A stretch of 41,265 bases of DNA from Candidatus Poribacteria bacterium (lineage in GTDB: Bacteria > Poribacteria > WGA-4E > WGA-3G). The notes beneath the pieces are model-generated. The model ran no database searches. It was not told where the DNA came from and saw only the letters and a program-made list of their open reading frames with translations. The position numbers and the translations under genes were made by a program. Location: positions 1 to 41,265 of the forward strand of contig VXPE01000009.1 of NCBI GenBank assembly GCA_009839745.1, written 5' to 3'. Numbering within the stretch: the first letter of the stretch is position 1; every line of letters starts with the position of its first letter. Of the stretch, positions 33,948 to 41,265 are shown piece after piece.

Positions 33948-33967
33948 GTTTTAGAAAAGGAGGAAAG

Positions 33968-35353
33968 ATGGCAGTACACCTCTTAAGTGACGCGCAGATG
34001 CGGCATTTCATTGTGAACGGTTATGTGACCGTCACTACGACATTGCCTGCGCAATTCCACGATGCAATCTACGAAAAGACGGTAACGGTTTTTGACAAGG
34101 AAGGCAATCCCGGTAATAATATGATACCGCGGATCCCAGAGATCCAGCAAATTCTTGACGATCCGAACGTGAGTGGAGCCCTGACAAGCCTACTTGGCGC
34201 GGACCACTACAAGCAACCGCACCGTCATCCGCACTACAACCCTCCCGGTAGCAATGGACAAGGGATGCACCAAGATGGAGGGAAACGCTGGTCTCATCAT
34301 ACCCGCAGGCTGCTGGTTTTCTATTACCCACAAGATACTCCCCTCGAACTCGGTCCAACGGGTGTGGTCCCGATGAGCCATTATTATAGCACGCGTGAAG
34401 GCGCGGAGGTCTCGCCGGAACAACCGATCATGGGAAAAGCGGGAACGGTTGCTTTCGCAAACTACGACCTCTGGCACCGTGCAATGCCTAACAGCAGTGA
34501 GAAGAAACGCTACATGATGAAATTCCTCTATGCCCGGATGTCAGAGCCGCAGGAACCTACTTGGGCAAACAAGGAAACAGAGTGGGCAAACGGCACATCT
34601 GTGGGACCCTCTGAACATCAGGAGATGTTCCAGCACCTTTGGAACTGGCATCGGGGCCAGGAATTCGGGGTTGAAAATCCCTCCCACAACAAAACATCGA
34701 ACGGCGCATCACTGTCGGGTTTAATCAGTTCTCTCAACAGCACATCGGAATCGACAGGATTGCAGGCGGCTTATGAAATGCCCCGATTTGGCGAGAAGGC
34801 AGTGCCTGCATTGGTGCGGTGTTTGCAAGATGAATCGGAGATGACGCGCCGAAATGCGTGTTATGCGCTCAATGCGGTTGGAACGCCTGCCGTCGATGCC
34901 TTGCAGGCGGCGTTGAAAGACTCTTGTGAACATGTGCGGGATAACGCGGCGGAAGCACTCGGCGATTTGGGAAATAAGGCAGAATCTGCGGTGCCTGCGT
35001 TGGTGGAAATGTTAGCGGATGCGTCAGGTTCCGTGCGGTCGCATACGATAGAGGCGTTAGGAACAACGAGTCAATCGAGTTCCATTGCTGTTCCCGGTCT
35101 TGTGAAGGCATTAACGGATCCGCACGATGGTGCCCGACGCAATGCGGTCTTCGCGCTGGCACGGATTGGTCGGAATGCGGCTGAGGCGGTTGAGAGTTTA
35201 CACAACGTGCTGTTCGATGAAAACCGTTATGTCCGCGGGGATGCGGTTCACGCGCTGCATCGTATCGGGACACGAGAGGCGAAGGCTATGCTCCTTCGTT
35301 ATCTTGAGACGACGCGCTGGTGTCCGTTGACCTCAAAAGAGAGCACGTTTTAG
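33968..35353 (+). CDS. PhyH dioxygenase fused to HEAT repeats
   Basis: The 461-residue protein has an N-terminal phytanoyl-CoA dioxygenase domain (about 1-210) with iron ligands H101-x-D103 (GMHQDGGKRW) and H170 (DLWHRAMPN), plus MSHYY in place of GSH. The C-terminal part (about 265-455) contains five or so HEAT/PBS-lyase-type repeats, e.g. FGEKAVPALVRCLQDES and SAVPALVEMLADASGSVRSH. HEAT arrays bind protein partners or recruit phycobilin-like or other substrates in related proteins. The frame opens at 33893 within repeat DNA, but ATG at 33968 has AAAGGAGGAAAG upstream. Single gene, convergent with the SDR gene. Confidence 0.87.
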   Translation: MAVHLLSDAQMRHFIVNGYVTVTTTLPAQFHDAIYEKTVTVFDKEGNPGNNMIPRIPEIQQILDDPNVSGALTSLLGADHYKQPHRHPHYNPPGSNGQGMHQDGGKRWSHHTRRLLVFYYPQDTPLELGPTGVVPMSHYYSTREGAEVSPEQPIMGKAGTVAFANYDLWHRAMPNSSEKKRYMMKFLYARMSEPQEPTWANKETEWANGTSVGPSEHQEMFQHLWNWHRGQEFGVENPSHNKTSNGASLSGLISSLNSTSESTGLQAAYEMPRFGEKAVPALVRCLQDESEMTRRNACYALNAVGTPAVDALQAALKDSCEHVRDNAAEALGDLGNKAESAVPALVEMLADASGSVRSHTIEALGTTSQSSSIAVPGLVKALTDPHDGARRNAVFALARIGRNAAEAVESLHNVLFDENRYVRGDAVHALHRIGTREAKAMLLRYLETTRWCPLTSKESTF

Positions 35354-35367
35354 GTTCGTAGAAATTT

Positions 35368-35392
35368 AAGGCGCGCTGTATCAGTGCGCCTT
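35368..35392. terminator. Possible bidirectional terminator hairpin
   Basis: AAGGCGC and GCGCCTT are perfect arms with an 11-nt loop, placed between two convergent genes (stops at 35353 and 35413). There is no strong T-tract, so efficiency is uncertain. Confidence 0.4.
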
Positions 35393-35412
35393 CCGTGATC
35401 TGATGGAAAAAT

Positions 35413-36129
35413 CTACGTAAAGAATTCCTCGTTATGGGGACGGACATCCACCTCAAAAGTCCACGCGCTCCGATCCTGCTGCACCAAAGCCCAATAGGTA
35501 TCGGCAATGGCATCGGGTTCAAGGAGCGGCTCATTCTCCGAGAGTGTATAGCGTTGCCTGACGCCCGGCGTATCAATGACCCCGTCAATGATGACATGGG
35601 CGACATGGATACCGTGCGGACCGACTTCGCGAGCGAGTGCCGAGGCTAAACCGCGCGTCGCATATTTGGCACTGCTAAACGCCAACGCGCCCGCCCTCCC
35701 ACGGACAGCAGAGGTTGCTCCTGTAAAGAGAATACTTCCGCCACCTTTCTTGAGCATCCCCGGAACGACCTGCTTTGAACAGAGAAACCCACCGAGGGTA
35801 CAGACGCGCCACGCGCCCTCAAACGCTTCAGGTGTGAGGTCTGCGAAACTCCCCCACGCGGCGTTTGCGGCATGATTTACCAAGATATCGGGAGCACCGA
35901 GTTCCTCTCGAATGCGATCAAAACTCCCTGATACCTGCTCCGCATCAGCAATATCTGTGGGAATAGGGATAACTGTGCGTCCGGATTCTCCCAATCTCGT
36001 GGAGAGGTTTTTAATGTAGGCGGATGAGCGAGACAGTAATGCTACATTACAGCCTTCGTTTACAAATTTACGGGCAAGCGCAGCCCCTAAACCGGGACCT
36101 ACACCTGCAATAACTGCTATCTTTTCCAT
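35413..36129 (-). CDS. SDR-family protein with Phe in place of catalytic Tyr
   Basis: A 238-residue Rossmann protein with cofactor loop AGVGPGLGAALARKF and NHAAN after strand 4. The usual YxxxK is F151-x3-K155 (LAFSSAKYATRGL). Some SDR subfamilies of this kind, with GPHGIHVAHVIIDGVID near the C-terminal part, naturally have Phe here, so it may be a family feature rather than decay. It lies 19 bp after the permease gene on the same strand, though a functional link is doubtful. Confidence 0.83.
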   Translation of the reverse strand: MEKIAVIAGVGPGLGAALARKFVNEGCNVALLSRSSAYIKNLSTRLGESGRTVIPIPTDIADAEQVSGSFDRIREELGAPDILVNHAANAAWGSFADLTPEAFEGAWRVCTLGGFLCSKQVVPGMLKKGGGSILFTGATSAVRGRAGALAFSSAKYATRGLASALAREVGPHGIHVAHVIIDGVIDTPGVRQRYTLSENEPLLEPDAIADTYWALVQQDRSAWTFEVDVRPHNEEFFT

Positions 36130-36148
36130 GTTTTAATTTTTCCTTGCA

Positions 36149-37360
36149 TTATTCGTGCCTGAGTGCATCAATTGGATGAAGTTTTGCGGCTTTCCATGCC
36201 GGATACGCCCCGAAAAAGATGCCTACCAACGCGCTAACAACAAAAGAAACCATTCCGTACATCGGCGAGACCAGGGTTCGCCACTCCCAGAAGGATGTCA
36301 CCAGTTCCGCGCCGGCTATACCGACCCCAATACCAATGACCCCGCCTACGAGGGCGAGGCTTGTGGACTCCACGAGGAACTGAGCGAGGATATCGGAACG
36401 CTGTGCGCCAACGGCTTTACGAAGCCCAATTTCTTTCGTCCGCTCCGTTACAGAGACGAGCATAATGTTCATGATGCCGATACCGCCGACAACGAGAGAA
36501 ACGACAGCAATCCCCAAAATCAGGTTCGTAAAGGTCTGGTTTGATTCTTCCAAGGTTTCCATGAATTCTGCCTGGTTCCGGACGTGAAAGTCAAGTTCTT
36601 TATTTGGGGCGATTTTGTGTTGCTTTCGGAGCAACTCTGTTACCTCGGTTTCCGCTGCCTCAAGGAGTTTACCGTCATTCGCTTGTATACTGATGCTGGA
36701 GAGATAATCCTCTCCGAAAACACGCTTCATAGCGGTGGAATAGGGGATGAAAACTTGGTCGTCCGGGTTTCGCCATCCGCTCGCGCCTTTCTCCTTCATA
36801 ACGCCTACGACGTGGAAACCGACATTCTTAATTTTAACGGTCTGACCGACGGGTTCCACTTCCCCAAAGAGATTGTCAACAACGGTTTTGCCGAGGACAC
36901 ATACGCGTTGACGGTACCGGATTTCAGAGTCTGTAAAAAATCTGCCCTTCTCAACGGTAAAATTCGCCGTGACGAGGTATTCTGGGGACGTTCCAACGAT
37001 GGTTGTGTTCGCATTTTTATTTAGGTACTTCACCTGTGCGCGGCTGCTCACCTCCGGCGTGACATATCCAAAAGTCTGCCCACGTGCCTCCAACGCCTCC
37101 ATATCCGCAACAGTGAGACTTTTACGGGCATCCGCAGAACCGCGCCCGCGGAACCTGCTTTGACCTGGGCGAACAGCGAGAATGTTCGCACCCAGCGTCT
37201 GAATTCGTTCGGTGACATCGGCTTTCGCGCCTTCACCAATTGAGGTCGTGGTTATAATTGCACCGACACCGATGATCACCCCTAACATCGTTAACATAGA
37301 TCGGAGTTTATTTGCCAGCAAGGCACTCAATGCGTTTGTAAGACTCTCCAAGATACTCAT
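36149..37360 (-). CDS. FtsX/MacB-type ABC transporter permease
   Basis: The 403-residue protein has one N-terminal membrane segment (LRSMLTMLGVIIGVGAIITT), a large periplasmic MacB-PCD domain (about 45-270) and three C-terminal segments with the conserved block ERTKEIGLRKAVGAQRSDIL and EALRHE-like end (PIDALRHE). It would form the membrane part of a MacAB-type efflux or lipoprotein-related exporter. No ATPase gene lies next to it. ATG at 37360 has AGGG seven bases upstream. The adaptor gene is 193 bp upstream. Confidence 0.9.
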   Translation of the reverse strand: MSILESLTNALSALLANKLRSMLTMLGVIIGVGAIITTTSIGEGAKADVTERIQTLGANILAVRPGQSRFRGRGSADARKSLTVADMEALEARGQTFGYVTPEVSSRAQVKYLNKNANTTIVGTSPEYLVTANFTVEKGRFFTDSEIRYRQRVCVLGKTVVDNLFGEVEPVGQTVKIKNVGFHVVGVMKEKGASGWRNPDDQVFIPYSTAMKRVFGEDYLSSISIQANDGKLLEAAETEVTELLRKQHKIAPNKELDFHVRNQAEFMETLEESNQTFTNLILGIAVVSLVVGGIGIMNIMLVSVTERTKEIGLRKAVGAQRSDILAQFLVESTSLALVGGVIGIGVGIAGAELVTSFWEWRTLVSPMYGMVSFVVSALVGIFFGAYPAWKAAKLHPIDALRHE

Positions 37361-37382
37361 AATCTTCCCTCTCGATGCCATT

Positions 37383-37502
37383 TATGGTAAAACTTAGAAT
37401 TAATTAGACATTCTAAAGAGGCGAAGATACAATCCTCGCCTACCAGGTCGGCGGAAAATGTCTGTTTATTTTTCTGGTTTACCATAGTCTTCAATTAATT
37501 CT
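37383..37502. repeat. Interleaved inverted repeats between adaptor and permease
   Basis: TATGGTAAA (37383-37391) pairs with TTTACCATA (37478-37486), and AGAATTAATT (37396-37405) pairs with AATTAATTCT (37493-37502), so the arms are interleaved, as in a pseudoknot. A separate AGGCGA/TCGCCT hairpin lies inside at 37419-37441. The stretch may be a structured leader or an element remnant. Confidence 0.45.
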
Positions 37503-37553
37503 ACAGAATGTGTCGGGAATCGGAGTTCCCTTCTACCAGCCAAGTGATAGTAT

Positions 37554-39629
37554 TTACCGTCCGCGTCCGCCACCGCCAGTCATTCTGCGCATTGTGGAGG
37601 CTGGGTTCTGCATCATGCGTCGCCGCCAATCCTCACCGCCCCCAGCACCCCCGCGTTGCATGCCGCCGATCGCGACGATATCTCCTTCAGTGAGTCCAGA
37701 GACAATTTCGATCTTGTCAAAACTGCTCACACCAGCGACAATCGGTTGTGGACGCCCGGGTTGACCATTTTCACCAACAATTCTGACCATCTTCCTACCT
37801 CGCATGTCGAGCACTGCTTCAGGGGGAAGGGTGAGAATGTCGGTTTTGTTAACAGCCGAAATCTGGACGGTGGCGTTCATTCCGGGTTTGAGGTAGGGTA
37901 TCTTTGCCTCATCAGTCTCTGCCGGTTCGGCTTGTGCGGGTGCTTCTTCAGGAGGGGCTTCCGCAAAGAAACCGCCGAAAAGTCCGCCCCAATCGTCTCC
38001 TCCATCAGCCTCTTCGGCGCTTGCAACGGGTTGCTCCTGTGTCGGTTGCGCGGGTGCTTCTGCTTCTTGCGGGGTTGGTCTTGATCTTTCACCTGGCCCC
38101 CCGCCTTCTGCCTGCCGTTGTTGACGCATCGCACGGAAACGTTCGCGCTGCTCATCGGTCATATTCGCCATATCGGGACGGGTCCCGCCGCCCCACCTTC
38201 CGGCACCAGCCCGCATCCCTTGCCGTGTGCTTGTAGCTTCCACATTTTTCAACTCAGAGGTTACCTCAAAGGTCGTCACATTCTGAATGGATTGTCCCTG
38301 GGGCGCGATCTTCAAGACTTCCCCCTGAAATGGCGTATCGGGATAGGCTTCGACGGTAATCGTCACGGGTTGTCCTATCTCCACCTTACCGATGTCGGTC
38401 TCATCTACCTCTGTTACGACATAGACGGTGTCAAGGTCTGCCATGGTGACAAGCGTCTGTCCTTCTTCCGAGGCGAGTGAGGAGAGGCGTGAGGTAATTA
38501 CCTGCCCTTGCTCCACTTTCTTTTCCAAGATTGTTCCAGCGATGGGTGCTTTGATGATGGTATCGTCATATTCAATCTGACGGAGTTCCAGTTGCGTTTC
38601 ACTGCGTTTGACTGATGAGCGTGCGGTCTCCAGATCGCGTTGTTTACGCTCAATCTGTTTCTGGTTCGCCTTTGTAAGTTTCAAAGCCTCTTCCGCTTGG
38701 ACGATCCGTTGCTGCTGCAGTTCGATATCCATGTCTCGTGTGGTTTCAGCCACCACTCGCTCCCTGGCAACTTCAAGGTTAAATTCCGCCTTTTTAATAT
38801 CGGCTGCTCCCAATTCGAGTTCGGCTTCAGTCGCGGGTTTCTCAACCAATTTCAGATTTTCTTCAGCAGACTGATAGCGTGCCTGTGCGGACTTAAGTTG
38901 TGCCTGTGAAGATTCTAACGATGCTTGTGAAATGAGTTCTTTCGCGTAAAGTGTTTGATTTCTTTTATGTTCTGCTGTTACCAATTCCAAGTTCGCCTCT
39001 TCCTGATCCAACGAATTTTTCGCGCGGCGTCTATTTTCCTCCCGCACCTCACCAGAGGTTAGCAACTTATACCGAATTTTGGCAATATTGAGGCTATTTT
39101 CTGCGTCCATTACACCGCGGGCATTTGCTATCTTTTCAAGGCGGATCTCCTCCTTCAACTGGACGAGTCGCTGCTGGGCTTCAATCAGAGATTCCTCCGC
39201 CTGACGAATCTGGATTGCCGACTGCTCTTTCTGGAGTTCAAAGTCAATTTCTGCCTGTTGTAGGCGCGCTTGCGCGGATCTCAAATCGGCTTCAGCCTGC
39301 TCCAAACTAATTTGGACGTAGGTGGTTTCAATGACGGCGATGATCTCATCTTTCTCAACGTAATCGCCTGCATCAACCCTGAGCTCGAGAATCTTCCCGC
39401 TCGCTTTGGAACTAACTTCAACAATATTCAACGGCTTGATGGTCCCGGTCGCGTCAATTGTTACAGCGATGTCACCGCGTTCAACCATGGCGGTCTTTAT
39501 TTCTGGCGTTTCAGCACCGTCTGTTCCGTCTGAGTTTGTAAAGACGATACGCCCCACGGCGACAGCGGCTACTATCAAGACGACTGCCCCGACAATTGCA
39601 ATAATTTTCCATCTTCCTAATCCTAACAT
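37554..39629 (-). CDS. HlyD/MacA-type periplasmic adaptor, unusually long
   Basis: The 691-residue protein has one N-terminal membrane anchor (IIAIVGAVVLIVAAVAVGRI), a lipoyl-like half (VEVSSKASGKILELRVDAGD), a very long coiled-coil hairpin (about 90-350, Q, E and A rich), the second lipoyl half (IKAPIAGTILEKKVEQGQ) and beta-barrel strands. A low-complexity insert (about 470-570: TDEQRERFRAMRQQRQAEGG and acidic Pro/Ala stretch) and a Gly/Arg-rich tail add to the usual 370-450 residues. Adaptors of this type link an inner-membrane pump to an outer-membrane channel. AGGAGGGAG precedes the ATG. Confidence 0.9.
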   Translation of the reverse strand: MLGLGRWKIIAIVGAVVLIVAAVAVGRIVFTNSDGTDGAETPEIKTAMVERGDIAVTIDATGTIKPLNIVEVSSKASGKILELRVDAGDYVEKDEIIAVIETTYVQISLEQAEADLRSAQARLQQAEIDFELQKEQSAIQIRQAEESLIEAQQRLVQLKEEIRLEKIANARGVMDAENSLNIAKIRYKLLTSGEVREENRRRAKNSLDQEEANLELVTAEHKRNQTLYAKELISQASLESSQAQLKSAQARYQSAEENLKLVEKPATEAELELGAADIKKAEFNLEVARERVVAETTRDMDIELQQQRIVQAEEALKLTKANQKQIERKQRDLETARSSVKRSETQLELRQIEYDDTIIKAPIAGTILEKKVEQGQVITSRLSSLASEEGQTLVTMADLDTVYVVTEVDETDIGKVEIGQPVTITVEAYPDTPFQGEVLKIAPQGQSIQNVTTFEVTSELKNVEATSTRQGMRAGAGRWGGGTRPDMANMTDEQRERFRAMRQQRQAEGGGPGERSRPTPQEAEAPAQPTQEQPVASAEEADGGDDWGGLFGGFFAEAPPEEAPAQAEPAETDEAKIPYLKPGMNATVQISAVNKTDILTLPPEAVLDMRGRKMVRIVGENGQPGRPQPIVAGVSSFDKIEIVSGLTEGDIVAIGGMQRGGAGGGEDWRRRMMQNPASTMRRMTGGGGRGR

Positions 39630-39769
39630 GGAGACTCCCTCCTGACATCAATCAGCGTGAAAGGGTATAATACGTTCTTCCGTGCCACTTTCATTCGTTA
39701 AAAAGTGTTCACTGTTTAAGTTAGTCAAATCCGCAAGAGAAAAGTTCGGCTTTCCGCTGCATTTGTCAT

Positions 39770-40783
39770 CTACAACCGAGGCATATCAACGGCGCTATCC
39801 CTGCGTTCATGCATATTTTTTTCCATCGCTTCAGGATAGCGGTCAGGCAGATGTGAGACCGCATTGAGTTTTTGGAGTGCGTCCGCTTCAAGTTTCCATC
39901 CGGCTGCACCGAGATTATCGCGCAGGTGTCCGGTATGCCTCGCCCCGACGATCACCGAAGTCATCGCTCGTTGATCAAGGACCCACCGTAATGCCACCTG
40001 TGCAGGACTCCGTCCAAGCTCATCAGAAACGTCAAGAAGCACCTGTAACGTTTCATCGGCGTTTTCTGCGAAATAGCGTTCCGGGTATGCCCACCCCTCC
40101 GCGGATCGCGTTCCGCCTTGCGTTCGCTCGCCCGGTTTGTATTTACCAGAGAGAAACCCACCGGCTAATGGACTCCACACAACAACACCGAGTCCTTTGA
40201 GTTCACAAAGCGGCACAATCTCCTGTTCTATATCCCGAACAACGAGACTGTATTGCGGTTGATAGCACGCAAAGCGGACCCAATTGTTTACATCGCTGAG
40301 CCATAACGCTTCGGATAACCGCCACGCTTGGTAGTTACTACATGCTGTATAACGCACCTTCCCTTGCTGAACGAGATCATCTAAGGCGCGGAGCATCTCC
40401 TCTAATGGGGTTTGCGAATCAACGTGGTGTATATAATAGATGTCCACATAATCCATCTGGAGGCGTTTGAGGCTGTCGTCAATCGCCTGCATGATATGTG
40501 CACGGGACATCCCGGAATCGTTGGGACCGGTGCCCATGGGATTAAAAAACTTCGTCGCGACGACGGCATCGCGTCGCCTATCCTTGAGTGCTTTGCCAAG
40601 GAGGACTTCGGATTCACCTTCGGCATAAGAGTTCGCCGTGTCAAAAAAGTTGACACCGGCATCCAGGGCGAGGTCTACCATACGGTTTGTTTCCGCCTCG
40701 TCGGCTCCATGACCAAAGGTCATCGTTCCCAAACAGATTTCGGATACCTTAATTCCGCTTTTTCCCAGTCTTCTATATTCCAC
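39770..40783 (-). CDS. Aldo/keto reductase
   Basis: A 337-residue reductase starting MEYRRLGKSGIKVSEICLGT, with the catalytic Asp and Tyr in FFDTANSYAEGESE, Lys in VVATKFFN and His in IYYIHHVD, and an NADPH-binding C-terminal region (SVIVGARHTGHLRDN). It resembles YhdN/AKR11-12 type enzymes. It shares family but little close identity with the reductase at 19639. Substrate unknown. Confidence 0.9.
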   Translation of the reverse strand: MEYRRLGKSGIKVSEICLGTMTFGHGADEAETNRMVDLALDAGVNFFDTANSYAEGESEVLLGKALKDRRRDAVVATKFFNPMGTGPNDSGMSRAHIMQAIDDSLKRLQMDYVDIYYIHHVDSQTPLEEMLRALDDLVQQGKVRYTACSNYQAWRLSEALWLSDVNNWVRFACYQPQYSLVVRDIEQEIVPLCELKGLGVVVWSPLAGGFLSGKYKPGERTQGGTRSAEGWAYPERYFAENADETLQVLLDVSDELGRSPAQVALRWVLDQRAMTSVIVGARHTGHLRDNLGAAGWKLEADALQKLNAVSHLPDRYPEAMEKNMHERRDSAVDMPRL

Positions 40784-40804
40784 GTTTTTCCTCCATCTTA
40801 TAGA

Positions 40805-41232
40805 TTATGGGTTACTACTCAACGGCACTGCTTTATTGGCAACCTCTAAAATAGCATCAAGCACTTCGGTGACCTCAGGGTCAATCTGCTCCGCTGGCAG
40901 ATATTGAACCAAAGTGTGATAATTCGTTTTTCTCATGAGATTTGTCATTTCCAATTTTTCAAAGAAAGCTTCAAAAAGTCGATCTAGAAAATCGTCAGTC
41001 ACTTTGATATCTGCTGACCAAGGTGATCCTCTACCGAGAGTTATTAGGGCACTTTCAATCTCTGTAATAGTTTCTTCAATTGTAGCCCCCCATAATGACG
41101 CGAACACTGGCCCCTCGGTTTGTTCATCTCCTTCAGCAAGTGCCCAGTTAAGTAGTACCTGTTTGTCGGATACAATATAATTTTCAATCTCGCGTCGTTT
41201 CCATGCATATTCTAACGTGAGTTTGAAAAAAG
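40805..41232 (-). pseudogene. C-terminal fragment resembling OLD/AAA15-family ATPase
   Basis: The open frame runs from just after a TAA near 41232 to 40805 without a normal start codon upstream of GTG at 41107. Its N-terminal part reads EYAWKRREIENYIVSDKQVL, like the W-x-R-x-E-I-E-N-Y segment of the TOPRIM part of OLD-type ATPases. The rest (ALITLGRGSPWSADIKVTDDF and following) is not recognised. The upstream coding part is missing or frameshifted at the window edge, so the gene is broken or starts outside; the TAA argues for broken. Confidence 0.5.
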
Positions 41233-41265
41233 TTTAGTCTTTAGAAAAGCACGGGTAAATCGGTG

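Noticed and set aside
33893-33967. N-terminal extension of the PhyH-HEAT protein
   Set aside because: The DNA is a dispersed repeat also found at 27203-27327; the ATG at 33968 has a strong ribosome site.
1-41265. tRNA, rRNA, riboswitch or full transposase
   Set aside because: No cloverleaf, ribosomal or riboswitch motif was recognised by eye, and no DDE or serine/tyrosine recombinase gene was found; a dedicated RNA search could still detect something small.

Overview
The window (about 41 kb, mid-GC, no rRNA, tRNA or CRISPR array seen) looks like accessory chromosome from an environmental bacterium. The gene mix (two phytanoyl-CoA dioxygenase-like enzymes, one fused to HEAT repeats; Gfo/Idh/MocA oxidoreductase; GH32-type propellers; LamG protein; Uma2 nuclease; amidohydrolase; dockerin-bearing protease) and many short dispersed palindromic repeats resemble Candidatus Poribacteria or a related lineage. 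That assignment is an inference from gene style; no marker gene is present.

Region 1 (1-3286): a cupin, a lipoprotein and a five-bladed-propeller glycosidase-like gene, then about 830 bp of repeat-rich spacer. Region 2 (3287-18030) is a defence island. A TPR gene and a small coiled-coil/membrane gene on + face a complete type II CBASS operon on - (10015 to 4941: Cap4 nuclease-SAVED effector, CD-NTase, Cap2 E1-E2 fusion, Cap3 JAMM peptidase). Divergent from it are capH (XRE repressor) and capP (ImmA/IrrE-like zinc peptidase) on +, with a shared promoter/operator region that can be read in the sequence. Beyond a repeat-filled gap is a 1616-residue type ISP restriction-modification enzyme with its own consensus promoter, then a kinase-like gene.

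Region 3 (17152-25678, all -): kinase-like protein, zinc-ribbon protein, MFS transporter, aldo/keto reductase, GH32 hydrolase, Gfo/Idh/MocA dehydrogenase, SDR, HAD phosphatase, small membrane protein and GNAT acetyltransferase, a run suggesting sugar uptake and breakdown plus housekeeping extras. Region 4 (25813-31029, all -): secreted LamG protein, Rieske ferredoxin, amidohydrolase, PhyH-like oxygenase and class III aminotransferase/aminomutase, probably a small-molecule catabolic set. Region 5 (31098-33900) is an element graveyard: a Uma2 gene split by a 137-bp MITE-like insertion with a 3-bp target duplication, a frameshifted HigA-type antidote remnant, a truncated ORF, then an intact secreted metzincin-like protease with dockerin repeats. 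Region 6 (33968-41265): PhyH-HEAT fusion, SDR, FtsX/MacB-type permease, a long HlyD/MacA-type adaptor, aldo/keto reductase, and at the edge a broken fragment resembling the C-terminal part of an OLD/AAA15-family ATPase.

The most notable system is the CBASS locus with its CapH/CapP control module. A likely scheme, from published CBASS work, is that CapH represses both arms until CapP cleaves it after DNA damage; the CD-NTase, primed by Cap2 through its C-terminal glycine and trimmed by Cap3, then makes a cyclic oligonucleotide that activates Cap4 to degrade DNA.
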